From an uncultured Alphaproteobacteria bacterium (GTDB lineage Bacteria > Pseudomonadota > Alphaproteobacteria > Methylaequorales > Methylaequoraceae): a DNA stretch of 32,688 bases. The position numbers and the translations under genes were made by a program. Every line of letters starts with the position of its first letter. Position 1 is the first letter of the stretch. The notes beneath the pieces are model-generated. The model was not told where the DNA came from and ran no database searches. It was given only the letters and a program-made list of their open reading frames with translations. Location: assembly GCA_902524895.1 (NCBI GenBank), contig CABZFH010000011.1, forward strand, positions 1-32,688. Direction: 5' to 3'. Positions 15,538 through 22,722 of this stretch are shown in pieces.

Positions 15538-17295
15538 ATGAAAAATACTTTTAAAAATAGAAATAAGAGAAATTTTAAATTATCTTCTTGTAAGGGTTTT
15601 GTTTGGAAAAAAAAAGAAATTAATGAACTATTTACTAATAATTTAATAAAAAAATTCAGGCTAAATCAACTTACAGCTAATATATTTTCAACAAGGGGTA
15701 TAAGTGAAGAAAAATATGAAAATTTTGTTAAACCGAAAATTAAAAATTTATTACCCAACCCAAGTATAATTAAAGATCTGGATAAATCCACTGATGTAAT
15801 ATTCAGTAGTATTCTAAAAAAAAAAAAAGTTGGCATAATTGGTGACTATGATGTTGATGGAATTTCATCCACGGCATTGCTCTGTAAGTTTTTTGATTTT
15901 TTAGATCATCCCTATGAAATTTACATACCCAATAGAACAAAAGAGGGTTATGGACCAAATACAAATGCTTTACTTGAATTATCTAATAAAAATTGCGAAT
16001 TAATTATGACACTTGATTGTGGTACCACGGCTACTGAATCAATAAATTATATTGTTGATAGGGGAATGCAGGTAATTGTTGTTGATCATCATCAGCAAGC
16101 TGATGACATCCCAAAATGTCTAATTATCAATCCAAATAGAATTGATGATACCTCTGGTTTAAAAAATCTAGCTGCAGTAGGAGTTACATTTTTACTTCTT
16201 GTATCGATTAATCGAAAACTAAATGATACAAACTTAGGACCAAAGAATAAAAAAATTAACTTACTTAATTATTTAGATCTCGTAGCATTGGGAACTATTT
16301 GTGATGTTGTCCCTCTGGATTTATTAAATAGAACTTTTGTAAAACAGGGTTTAAAAATTTTAAATGAGATGAAAAATGTTGGCTTAAAATCTCTATGCTC
16401 ATATTTAAATTTGTCAATCCCAATCGATGAATATCATGTTGGTTTTGTTATTGGACCTAAAATCAATGCAAGTGGAAGAATTGGAAATGCTCTTAGGGGG
16501 GTTGATCTATTATTGTCAAAAAATTCAACAAAAGCTGAGATAATTTCTGATGAATTAAGTAATTTAAATTTGCAAAGACAGAAAATTGAGAGTAATGTTG
16601 AAAATCAGGCGCTAGGCATGATTAATGATAAAGATAAAATTATTTGTGTCAGTGGAGTGAATTGGCATCCAGGTGTTTTGGGAATAGTTGCTAGTAAATT
16701 AACAGAAAAGTTTTTAAAACCATCTATTGTAATATCAAAAAATACAAATTTGTGCTTTGGTTCAGCAAGATCTATTGGAGACTTTAATATTGGAGGGTTA
16801 TTATCAAAAGCTTTTTCAGATGGGATTTTAGAAGGTGGGGGAGGTCATCAAATGGCTGGAGGATTACAAATCAAATCAGAAAATATAGCTTTATTCCAAA
16901 AATATATTAACTCTAAAAATCATAATATTATTCTAAATAAAATAAAAGAATTCGATGAAATTATTGAAATTAGTATTTTAAATATGAATTTCTATAATTC
17001 AATCAAAATACTTTCTCCATTTGGCAGAAATAATCCTAAACCAAAATTTTGTTTGAAAAATTGCTTTGTAAAATTTCCAAAATTAGTTGGAAATAATCAC
17101 GTTTCATGTTTCTTGAGTGATATATATGGAAACATTATAAAAGCTATAGCTTTTAAAGCTCACGACAATGAATTAGGACAAAATTTATTTGAGAATAACG
17201 GTAAGCTTTTAGCTATAATATGTTCTTTAAATAAAAATGTTTGGGAGGGACGAGAGGAAATACAGTTGATAATAGAGGATTTAATAATTTCCTAG
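15538..17295 (+). CDS. recJ: Single-stranded-DNA-specific exonuclease RecJ
   Basis: RecJ degrades single-stranded DNA 5' to 3' in recombination and mismatch repair. The DHH phosphoesterase motifs are complete: GDYDVDGISS at 102-111 (Asp103, Asp105, Asp107), LDCGTTATE, VDHHQ, and GTICDVVPL. The DHHA1 part carries NASGRIGNA, HPGVLGIVASKL and GGGGHQMAGG. The C-terminal OB-like domain runs to residue 585, the usual length. The ATG lies 36 bp from the divergent pfp start, so the promoters of the two genes must lie in that gap. The stop codon shares CTAG with the stop of the small minus-strand gene. Confidence 0.97.
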   Translation: MKNTFKNRNKRNFKLSSCKGFVWKKKEINELFTNNLIKKFRLNQLTANIFSTRGISEEKYENFVKPKIKNLLPNPSIIKDLDKSTDVIFSSILKKKKVGIIGDYDVDGISSTALLCKFFDFLDHPYEIYIPNRTKEGYGPNTNALLELSNKNCELIMTLDCGTTATESINYIVDRGMQVIVVDHHQQADDIPKCLIINPNRIDDTSGLKNLAAVGVTFLLLVSINRKLNDTNLGPKNKKINLLNYLDLVALGTICDVVPLDLLNRTFVKQGLKILNEMKNVGLKSLCSYLNLSIPIDEYHVGFVIGPKINASGRIGNALRGVDLLLSKNSTKAEIISDELSNLNLQRQKIESNVENQALGMINDKDKIICVSGVNWHPGVLGIVASKLTEKFLKPSIVISKNTNLCFGSARSIGDFNIGGLLSKAFSDGILEGGGGHQMAGGLQIKSENIALFQKYINSKNHNIILNKIKEFDEIIEISILNMNFYNSIKILSPFGRNNPKPKFCLKNCFVKFPKLVGNNHVSCFLSDIYGNIIKAIAFKAHDNELGQNLFENNGKLLAIICSLNKNVWEGREEIQLIIEDLIIS

Positions 17296-17636
17296 TCCAC
17301 TAGCCGCATTTGACTATAATAAATTTTACAGTCCTTTCCATCTGTTTCTATTAGGCAGTCTAAATATTCAGACATTCTAGCCTTTGAACAACCTAAAGAT
17401 TCGTAGAGATTTATACCGAAGAAAGTATTTTCAAATTTGACTTTAAAAGTTCTGAGTTCAGTTTTTAGAGTGTCAATAGATTTATGCGATTTTTTCTTAA
17501 TGTTTTCAATTCCATATTCGTATGGTAAAATTATTTCAACTCCTCTTTTATAACACAACTCACTGTAAGTTTCTTTTGAGAAACTATTAAATGGTTTAAA
17601 TATAAAAACTAAAATAAAAACTAAAACTTTAAACAT
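17292..17636 (-). CDS. Small secreted protein of unknown function
   Basis: I do not recognise this family. The 114-residue product has a hydrophobic signal peptide (MFKVLVFILVFIFKPFNSFS) with likely cleavage near residue 20. The mature part, about 94 residues, contains four Cys (one near the start in SELCYKR, then one in SLGCSK, DCLIET and KDCKIYY), enough for two disulfides in the periplasm. It has no lipobox. The gene is convergent with recJ and the two stops overlap in CTAG (17292-17295), so no terminator lies between them. Signal-peptide logic and coding bias support it as real, but a search is needed for any function. Confidence 0.6.
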   Translation of the reverse strand: MFKVLVFILVFIFKPFNSFSKETYSELCYKRGVEIILPYEYGIENIKKKSHKSIDTLKTELRTFKVKFENTFFGINLYESLGCSKARMSEYLDCLIETDGKDCKIYYSQMRLVD

Positions 17637-17670
17637 TTGAATAATTTACTGTGAAATATTTAAAAAAAGA

Positions 17671-17683
17671 TATATATATATAT
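17671..17683. repeat. TA dinucleotide run
   Basis: A (TA)6T run, preceded by an A-run, lies between the small secreted protein gene and tRNA-Glu. It is likely a flexible AT tract upstream of the tRNA promoter. No other function is visible. Confidence 0.6.
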
Positions 17684-17692
17684 GTTTTAAAA

Positions 17693-17698
17693 TATAAA
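17693..17698 (+). promoter_or_regulatory. Possible -10 box of tRNA-Glu
   Basis: TATAAA lies 12 bp before the first base of tRNA-Glu. No good -35 box is seen (the region 17 bp upstream is the TA run), so this is a weak prediction. Confidence 0.35.
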
Positions 17699-17710
17699 GC
17701 AAGTCTTTTC

Positions 17711-17786
17711 GTCCCCTTCGTCTAGAGGCCTAGGACACTGCCCTTTCACGGCGGCAACACGGGTTCGAATCCCGTAGGGGACGCCA
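17711..17786 (+). tRNA. tRNA-Glu (anticodon TTC)
   Basis: The cloverleaf is complete. GTCCCCT at the 5' end pairs with AGGGGAC at 17776-17782, followed by discriminator G and an encoded CCA (17784-17786). The anticodon stem CTGCC/GGCGG encloses loop CTTTCAC, giving anticodon TTC at 17745-17747. The T-loop TTCGAAT is present in GGGTTCGAATCCC. The gene stands alone. Confidence 0.97.
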
Positions 17787-18221
17787 AAAAACTTGTAATA
17801 TTAATTTATTGTGAATCTAAATCTCTTCTAATATTTTAATGCCCTCCTAACAATATGGTGTTTACTTTCAGAAAATGTTTTCTAATACAGGAAAAAAATT
17901 GGAAAGAACACTCTAATTAAATCTTCAACTATTATAAATCTTACATGCGGATCAATTAAGCATGAAATTAGGACATTTTGCACATATAATGAAGTTGCAC
18001 CAAAAATACACGAAATACCGACTTTGAGATATAATTTTGAGTAATCGATTAATACTAAATCATGTGTATAGCCAAAAAGGTTTATGAAAACACGAATGGA
18101 ACCAAATTTTACTCTTAAATTTGGATTTGAGGAATATTTTCCTAACAGATGTTCCATTAAAAGTATCGTAATCGTTTAAATCTACAATTTGACTGGAACA
18201 GTAATCATAATTGATAACCAT

Positions 18222-18238
18222 AGAACTAAGATTGTTCT
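18222..18238 (+). other. Hairpin just upstream of the terminator-like hairpin
   Basis: AGAAC (18222-18226) and GTTCT (18234-18238) form a perfect 5-bp stem with a 7-base loop. It ends three bases before a second hairpin with a T-run, so the pair looks like the 3' end of a structured transcript or an attenuator. Confidence 0.4.
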
Positions 18239-18241
18239 TGT

Positions 18242-18267
18242 AAAGAGATATTTGCTCTCTTTTTTTT
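18242..18267 (+). terminator. Rho-independent terminator-like hairpin upstream of msrA
   Basis: AAAGAGA (18242-18248) pairs perfectly with TCTCTTT (18256-18262) around a 7-base loop, and five more Ts follow to 18267. It is oriented to stop plus-strand transcription, either readthrough from tRNA-Glu or a transcript from the spacer. It lies 45 bp before the likely msrA start, so msrA attenuation is an alternative. Confidence 0.55.
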
Positions 18268-18312
18268 GAGCTTTAGAAATATTTAATTGTGTATTTCATA
18301 AAACATTATTAT

Positions 18313-18867
18313 ATGTACACGATGCATCTGTATTTTAGAAATTCTTTCAAACCTCCATTTTCTGAAAACTATTCTATAGCTTATTTTGGAATGGGTTGTT
18401 TTTGGGGCGCAGAAAAAGTGTTTTGGAATATCAAGGGAGTGCACACCACTGCAGTTGGTTATGCCGGTGGAGATCATCCAAACCCAAATTATGAATTAGT
18501 ATGTACTGGAACAACTAATCATGCTGAAGTGGTTTTAGTTGTTTATGATTCTGAAGAAATATTGTTTAAAAATTTGTTGAATACTTTTTTTCTATCTCAT
18601 GACCCAACCCAAGTAAACAGACAAGGTAACGATATTGGAACTCAATATAGGTCTATTATTTTATTAGAAAAAGACAATGAGATTATAAAAGCAAATCAAA
18701 TTTTAAATTCAAATCAAGAGACCTTTACCAAAAATAATCTAGGTTTAATCTCAACGGAAATTAAACAAATTAAAGACTTTTTTTACGCTGAAGATTATCA
18801 TCAACAATATTTAATTAAGAATCCTAATGGGTATTGTAATCTTAAAAAAATTAACATTGATTTGTAA
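18313..18867 (+). CDS. msrA: Peptide-methionine (S)-S-oxide reductase MsrA
   Basis: MsrA repairs oxidised methionine. The catalytic motif GCFWGAE lies at about residue 28 counted from 18313, followed by VGYAGG, NPNYELVCTGTTNHAE and VNRQGNDIGTQYRS, and the C-terminal YHQQYL motif. The N-terminal NSFKPPF before the core matches the long-form MsrA of Proteobacteria. The start is uncertain: GTG at 18289, ATG at 18313 and ATG at 18322 are in frame, none with a clear Shine-Dalgarno. I prefer an ATG, since the GTG would add an unusual aromatic-rich leader. The 3' end is convergent with the FMN-binding protein gene, with AATCTTAAGATT palindrome between. Confidence 0.94.
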   Translation: MYTMHLYFRNSFKPPFSENYSIAYFGMGCFWGAEKVFWNIKGVHTTAVGYAGGDHPNPNYELVCTGTTNHAEVVLVVYDSEEILFKNLLNTFFLSHDPTQVNRQGNDIGTQYRSIILLEKDNEIIKANQILNSNQETFTKNNLGLISTEIKQIKDFFYAEDYHQQYLIKNPNGYCNLKKINIDL

Positions 18868-18877
18868 TCTTAAGATT
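18866..18877. repeat. Palindrome at the msrA 3' junction
   Basis: AATCTTAAGATT is a perfect 12-bp palindrome overlapping the msrA stop codon, and another CTTAAG follows within 8 bp. It lies in the 13-bp gap between two convergent genes. A similar AATCTTAAG occurs in the hom/pfp convergent gap at 14312-14320. Confidence 0.45.
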
Positions 18878-18880
18878 TTC

Positions 18881-19486
18881 TTAAGGTATCAACCATTTTT
18901 TCCTCAATTTCTTATTTTCCACTTCAAACAAGGCTCTTCTATAACCCATACGATTAAGTATCAAAACATCTAATTTTTTTATTTTTACTTTAATCTGACA
19001 AAAGTTTTTTTGTCCTTTTTTACTTTCCTCCGGTGAAGGTGGTGAATCAAAAAATTTTTCATCAAACCCAGAAGTATGTCTTTGAGAAATAGAACCTGGT
19101 TTCGAATTTGTTAAATATGTTCTTTTAGACCAAGCGCTTAGATTATTCCATACTTTTTTGTTTTCAAAATTAAACTTACTTGCTTCGCCAAACAACCTGA
19201 TTTGAAAATTTTGTTTTTTATCCCAAAAGTTTATTGACACTTTATTATTGGTTTTAATTTCATCTAATTTTTCACTTCTTTTATCTGAATGAACAAACAA
19301 TTCCCAATTTTCATATGAGAAAAATCTTAAAACCATAATTCGTGAATTTACAAAATCATTTTTTGCAGTAGAAAAAACGAGATATCTAAATGGTGACTTC
19401 TTGTCTAGACATCCCCTTGATAATTTTCTTATTACTTCTTGTTCTAGTTGATCTAGTGAATCAAAAAAAAATGGTTTGCTTTTCAT
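18881..19486 (-). CDS. FMN-binding pyridoxamine 5'-phosphate oxidase-like protein
   Basis: A 201-residue split-barrel flavin-binding protein. FRYLVFSTAKNDFVNSRIMVLRFF near residue 33 corresponds to the first beta strands of PNPOx-like proteins, followed by LFVHSDKRSEKLDEI, the FMN-phosphate region, and VSINFWDKKQNFQIRLFGEA. The C-terminal RRALFEVENKKLRKKWLIP resembles the Alr4036-type family rather than true PdxH, which ends in a WRLxRLAP-like motif. I therefore do not call it pdxH. Function within the family is unproven. It is translationally coupled to rlmB by an ATGA overlap (19483-19486), and both are read from the minus strand. Confidence 0.75.
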   Translation of the reverse strand: MKSKPFFFDSLDQLEQEVIRKLSRGCLDKKSPFRYLVFSTAKNDFVNSRIMVLRFFSYENWELFVHSDKRSEKLDEIKTNNKVSINFWDKKQNFQIRLFGEASKFNFENKKVWNNLSAWSKRTYLTNSKPGSISQRHTSGFDEKFFDSPPSPEESKKGQKNFCQIKVKIKKLDVLILNRMGYRRALFEVENKKLRKKWLIP

Positions 19487-20214
19487 TTTCTATTCAATTC
19501 ATAAAATAAAACTGCTGCCGCATTTGAAACATTAAGACTATCAATATCTTTATCATCAGTATGCATAACAATTTTTACAAGAAAATCACACTTTTTCTTT
19601 ATCAAATCTCTTATACCTTTATTCTCTGAACCTAAAACTAACGCTTTTTTAATATTCTTATCTATAGTTGTTATATCTTTTTTTCCAAATTTATCTAAAC
19701 CAATCACCCAATAATTATATTTTTTTAAATTTTTTATTAAATTTACAATGTTCTTTACAGGAATTAACTCTACTTTCTCATAGGAACCTGATGCAGCTTT
19801 TATCAAAACTTCATTAATAGAAAAGGAGTTTCTTTCGTTGAAAAAAATACAATTTATACCAAAAATGTAGGCACTTCTCATAATAGATCCAACATTTTGT
19901 GGATCAACTAAACTATCAAGAATCAAAATATTTTTTTCATTCTGAAGTAACTTACTCACATCATTTGTTTTGAGTTTGTTACAAAAAACCACTATACCTT
20001 GGTGGATGGTAGTTTTTAGTTTTTTATCAAGGTCTGACCTATTATAAATTTTTATTTCTTTAATTTTTTTTTCATTAACAATATTTTTTCTGATTTTTCT
20101 CAATGTTTCTTCTGTGCACCAAATCTTTTTAATTTTTCTTCTACTATTATTGAGAACGCTGATGCAAGCATGGATTCCGAAAATTTTTTCTATATCACTT
20201 AAATTATCATTCAT
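19483..20214 (-). CDS. rlmB: 23S rRNA (guanosine-2'-O-)-methyltransferase RlmB (TrmH/SpoU family)
   Basis: RlmB methylates a guanosine ribose in 23S rRNA (G2251 in E. coli). Residues 1-80 form the L30e-like substrate-binding domain (IFGIHACISVLNN). The SpoU motifs follow: LDSLVDPQNVGSIMRSAYIFG near residue 100, then LVLGSENKGIRDLIKK near 190, and DSLNVSNAAAVLFYEL at the C-terminus, which builds the knotted SAM site. Its 243 residues are normal for the family. In alphaproteobacteria rlmB lies next to the tRNA-Tyr gene in opposite orientation, as here. RlmB and TrmH overlap in sequence, so the exact target is inferred from context. Confidence 0.92.
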   Translation of the reverse strand: MNDNLSDIEKIFGIHACISVLNNSRRKIKKIWCTEETLRKIRKNIVNEKKIKEIKIYNRSDLDKKLKTTIHQGIVVFCNKLKTNDVSKLLQNEKNILILDSLVDPQNVGSIMRSAYIFGINCIFFNERNSFSINEVLIKAASGSYEKVELIPVKNIVNLIKNLKKYNYWVIGLDKFGKKDITTIDKNIKKALVLGSENKGIRDLIKKKCDFLVKIVMHTDDKDIDSLNVSNAAAVLFYELNRK

Positions 20215-20224
20215 GTAAAAAATC

Positions 20225-20237
20225 TTTTTTTTTTTTT
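20225..20237. repeat. 13-base homopolymer T tract
   Basis: A run of 13 Ts lies between rlmB and tRNA-Tyr, upstream of both genes. It may be slippery for sequencing and polymerases. No regulatory role is demonstrated. Confidence 0.7.
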
Positions 20238-20250
20238 ACTTTAATTATCA

Positions 20251-20256
20251 TATAAT
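20251..20256 (+). promoter_or_regulatory. -10 box of tRNA-Tyr
   Basis: A perfect TATAAT ends 23 bp before tRNA-Tyr. No good -35 hexamer is seen 17 bp upstream because of the T tract, so confidence is moderate. Confidence 0.5.
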
Positions 20257-20279
20257 GCAAAGTATACATTCTTTTTTTA

Positions 20280-20365
20280 GGAGGGATGGCCGAGTGGTTA
20301 AAGGCATCAGACTGTAAATCTGACCACGCAAGTGTACGTAGGTTCGAATCCTACTCCCTCCACCA
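20280..20365 (+). tRNA. tRNA-Tyr (anticodon GTA)
   Basis: GGAGGGA pairs with TCCCTCC at 20355-20361, then discriminator A and encoded CCA. The long variable arm (type II tRNA) after the anticodon stem and the anticodon GTA at 20314-20316 in loop CTGTAAA identify tyrosine. The T-loop TTCGAAT is present. Confidence 0.96.
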
Positions 20366-20434
20366 AAAACAAATACTTCGATATCTGGAGTAATCAACAA
20401 ATATTTAAATTCAATTTTATTTACAAATTTCAAT

Positions 20435-20440
20435 TATAAT
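20435..20440 (+). promoter_or_regulatory. -10 box of tRNA-Gly
   Basis: TATAAT ends 19 bp before the first base of tRNA-Gly, in a 94-bp gap after tRNA-Tyr. This suggests that tRNA-Gly and tRNA-Trp have their own promoter. The -35 region is poor. Confidence 0.45.
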
Positions 20441-20459
20441 ATAGATTAAACAATTATCT

Positions 20460-20533
20460 GCGGGTGTAGCTTAGTGGTAAAGCTCCAGCCTTCCAAGCTG
20501 ATTACGAGGGTTCGATTCCCTTCACCCGCTCCA
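20460..20533 (+). tRNA. tRNA-Gly (anticodon TCC)
   Basis: GCGGGTG pairs with CACCCGC at 20523-20529, followed by discriminator T and encoded CCA. Anticodon TCC at 20492-20494 lies in loop CTTCCAA. The first anticodon-stem pair is a C-A mismatch, but the other four pairs are intact. T-loop TTCGATT is normal. Confidence 0.95.
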
Positions 20534-20540
20534 CTTAATT

Positions 20541-20616
20541 AGGGGTGTAGCTCAGTTGGTAGAGCGACGGTCTCCAAAACCGTAGGTCGTGAGTTCGAGT
20601 CTCTCCGCCCCTGCCA
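20541..20616 (+). tRNA. tRNA-Trp (anticodon CCA)
   Basis: AGGGGTG pairs with CGCCCCT at 20606-20612 (one T-G pair), then discriminator G and encoded CCA. The anticodon stem ACGGT/ACCGT encloses CTCCAAA, giving CCA at 20574-20576. It lies 7 bp after tRNA-Gly and upstream of secE, the usual alphaproteobacterial order. Confidence 0.96.
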
Positions 20617-20698
20617 AATTATAGGCTAAAAAAGTTTAAAAAGTTATTGCTTATTAAATACTTTCTGATAATTATTATTCATTTCTAAATTGTGGATT

Positions 20699-20884
20699 AT
20701 GATAAAATTAAAAAACTTTTATAATGAAGTTAAACAGGAAACTAAAAAAGTCACTTGGCCAACAAAACAAGAAACTATAACTACAACTGTAATGGTTTTT
20801 ATATTTGTATTTATATCTTCATTGTTTTTTCTACTAGTTGATAAAATAATATCATTTTTAGTTAAATATATTCTTTTTATTTAA
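20699..20884 (+). CDS. secE: Preprotein translocase subunit SecE
   Basis: SecE clamps the SecY channel in the inner membrane. The product is short (61 residues) with one transmembrane helix, as in most bacteria outside the gammaproteobacteria. FYNEVKQETKKVTWPTKQET is the conserved amphipathic helix, and TVMVFIFVFISSLFFLLVDKII is the membrane span. I chose the ATG at 20699 over a TTG at 20690, since MIKLKNFYNEV is the natural family start. tRNA-Trp lies upstream and nusG begins 4 bp downstream, the common secE-nusG pair. Confidence 0.95.
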   Translation: MIKLKNFYNEVKQETKKVTWPTKQETITTTVMVFIFVFISSLFFLLVDKIISFLVKYILFI

Positions 20885-20888
20885 ATTT

Positions 20889-21422
20889 ATGATTGCAAAT
20901 TGGTACATATTACAAGTTTACTCTGGATTTGAAAAGAAAGTAAGCGATCAAATAATTCTGCAAACAGAAAAGAAGGGTTTGAGAACTAGTATTGAAGAAA
21001 TTCTCATCCCATCCGAGGATGTTATTGAGATGAAAAAAGGAAAAAAAATTAACTCTGAAAGAAAGTTTTTTCCTGGCTATGTTTTATTAAAAATGTTAAT
21101 GAATGATGAACTTTGGCACATTGTCAGAAGCATCCCTAAAGTTAGTGGTTTTCTAGGTGGAAAAAAAGGAGAACCATCACCAGTTTCTCAAAAAGAAATT
21201 GACAGTATTCTTCATCAAGTCAAAGAAGGACTGGATAGACCAAAGCCTTCTGTAAGCTTTGAAGTTGGGGAGCAAGTAAGGGTTTCAGATGGTCCTTTTA
21301 CCTCATTTAACGGAATGGTTGAAGAAGTCGATGAAGAAAAGGCAAGATTAAAAGTATCTGTATCAATATTTGGGAGATCTACCCCTGTTGATTTAGAGTA
21401 CTCGCAAGTAGAAAAAGTTTGA
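20889..21422 (+). CDS. nusG: Transcription termination/antitermination protein NusG
   Basis: NusG binds the beta' clamp of RNA polymerase and links it to Rho and to S10. The NGN domain starts NWYILQVYSGFEKKV near residue 4, and FFPGYVLLKM with VRSIPKVSGFLG follows. The C-terminal KOW domain reads VGEQVRVSDGPFTSFNGMVEEVDEEK. The length is 177 residues. The gene starts 4 bp after secE and is followed by rplK, the standard order of the rpoBC region. Confidence 0.97.
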   Translation: MIANWYILQVYSGFEKKVSDQIILQTEKKGLRTSIEEILIPSEDVIEMKKGKKINSERKFFPGYVLLKMLMNDELWHIVRSIPKVSGFLGGKKGEPSPVSQKEIDSILHQVKEGLDRPKPSVSFEVGEQVRVSDGPFTSFNGMVEEVDEEKARLKVSVSIFGRSTPVDLEYSQVEKV

Positions 21423-21439
21423 AGTTAAGAAGGTAATAA

Positions 21440-21865
21440 ATGGCTAAAAAGATTGATGGATATATAAAATTACAAATTCCTGCCGGACAAGCAAACCCGT
21501 CACCACCTGTTGGACCAGCTTTGGGGCAAAAAGGTGTTAATATAATGGAATTTTGCAAGTCTTTTAATGCTTCAACCCAAAATTCTGAGGCAGGCATGCC
21601 AATTCCAGTGGTTATAACAGTATATGCAGATAAAAGCTTTACGTTCGTAACTAAATCGCCTCCAACCTCCTTTTTCATCAAAAAAGTAGCAAAACTAAAA
21701 AAAGGTTCGCAAACACCGGGAAAGAGTGTTGTATCAACAATTAGTCGAGATGATGTAAAAAAAATTGCAGAACAAAAGATGTCTGATCTTAATACAACTA
21801 ATCTAAATGCTGCTGAAAAGATGGTTGCTGGGACTGCGAGATCAATGGGTATAAGTGTGGAATAA
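21440..21865 (+). CDS. rplK: 50S ribosomal protein L11
   Basis: L11 binds the GTPase-associated region of 23S r[35 protein letters not shown] near residue 8 is the signature of its N-terminal domain, with the Pro-rich linker. [23 protein letters not shown] follows. The C-terminal RNA-binding part ends [16 protein letters not shown]. The protein has 141 residues. AGAAGG is well placed before the ATG. The product is basic throughout and nothing is unusual. Confidence 0.97.
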   Translation: MAKKIDGYIKLQIPAGQANPSPPVGPALGQKGVNIMEFCKSFNASTQNSEAGMPIPVVITVYADKSFTFVTKSPPTSFFIKKVAKLKKGSQTPGKSVVSTISRDDVKKIAEQKMSDLNTTNLNAAEKMVAGTARSMGISVE

Positions 21866-21869
21866 TGCA

Positions 21870-22559
21870 ATGTTAAATTCAAAAAAACAAAAAAAAATAT
21901 TTAAAGAAGTAGATAAAAAAACTAGTTATAAAATTGAAGATGCAATCAATATTACAAAAAAATTTACATCACAAAATTTTGATGAATCCATAGATGTTGC
22001 TATTTCACTTGGAATTGATCCTAAAAAATCAGATCAACTTATAAGAGGTGCTATTTCACTACCTAAAGGTATTGCAAAAAAAGTTAAAGTTGCGGTTTTT
22101 GCAAGTGGATCAGACCTTGAAAAAGCTAAATCTGCAGGTGCAGATTTATATGGTGATGATGAGTTAGTAGAGAAAGTAAAATCTGGTAATATTAATTTTG
22201 ATAAGTGTATTTCCACTCCAGAAATGATGTCAAAAGTAGGAACTCTTGGGCAAATATTAGGTCCCAAAGGATTAATGCCAAATCCAAAGCTGGGAACAGT
22301 TACTAAAAATATTGAGGATATGATAAAAAAAATTAAAGCAGGGCAAACTGAATATAAAACTGAAAAAGGTGGTATCGTCCATGTATGCGTAGGTAAATCG
22401 AGTTTTTCTTCTCAGGATATTGTAAATAATATTAAGTTTTTGTATAAAGAATTAAATAAAGCTAAACCATCAACATCAAAAGGTACCTTCATTAAGAATA
22501 TTTCTTTAAATTCGACTATGGGTCCAGGATTGAAAGTTGATTTGACAAGCATTATTTAA
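21870..22559 (+). CDS. rplA: 50S ribosomal protein L1
   Basis: L1 forms the mobile stalk that guides E-site tRNA and can repress its own operon by binding mRNA. VKVAVFASGSDLEKAKSAGADLYGDDELVEKV is typical, followed by the signature LGPKGLMPNPKLGTVTKNI and KTEKGGIVHVCVGKSSF. I use the ATG at 21870 rather than a GTG at 21855 inside rplK: a GGA at 21859-21861 is spaced for it and MLNSKKQKK is a normal L1 start. It overlaps nothing and ends at the rplJ leader region. Confidence 0.97.
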   Translation: MLNSKKQKKIFKEVDKKTSYKIEDAINITKKFTSQNFDESIDVAISLGIDPKKSDQLIRGAISLPKGIAKKVKVAVFASGSDLEKAKSAGADLYGDDELVEKVKSGNINFDKCISTPEMMSKVGTLGQILGPKGLMPNPKLGTVTKNIEDMIKKIKAGQTEYKTEKGGIVHVCVGKSSFSSQDIVNNIKFLYKELNKAKPSTSKGTFIKNISLNSTMGPGLKVDLTSII

Positions 22560-22722
22560 TTGTTTATTACAGGGTATTAATTTACTGTCCAAGACTTTAT
22601 GTGGCTTGCTTAAATGATATGGCCTAAATTAGACAGAGTTAAACTTAGATTTGCTTGGGCAGGATTTAAATATAAAAAGTGATGTTAATTAAGCATTTTT
22701 GAATTGGAGAATAAATATTTAG
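22560..22722 (+). promoter_or_regulatory. Putative ribosomal protein L10 leader (rplJL autoregulatory RNA)
   Basis: This 163-bp gap between rplA and rplJ is where the L10 leader occurs in bacteria. CTGTCCAAG (22585-22593) can pair over all nine positions (one T-G) with CTTGGGCAG (22654-22662), enclosing 60 bases including AGACTTTATGTGGC, which resembles the L10-binding kink-turn region. The L10-L12 complex would bind it and repress rplJL and possibly rpoBC translation. This is a fold read by eye, not a covariance hit. Confidence 0.6.

Larger units (their letters stand above)
17787..18312. other. Gene-free spacer between tRNA-Glu and msrA
   Basis: About 525 bp without a supportable gene. A 91-codon minus-strand frame (17882-18157) lacks a ribosome-binding site, and its sense strand is T-rich, while most genes here are A- and purine-rich on the coding strand. 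The plus strand is A-rich but broken by stops, which would fit decayed coding sequence. The right end holds two hairpins and a T-run (see separate entries). I see no tmRNA, 6S or SRP RNA signature. Confidence 0.5.

Noticed and set aside
17882-18157. 91-codon minus-strand frame in the spacer
   Set aside because: No ribosome-binding site, its sense strand is T-rich unlike most genes here, and no motif or family is recognisable.
22034-22267. Minus-strand frame inside rplA and similar frames in rpoB and rpoC
   Set aside because: Overlap with conserved ribosomal and RNA polymerase genes; no independent evidence.
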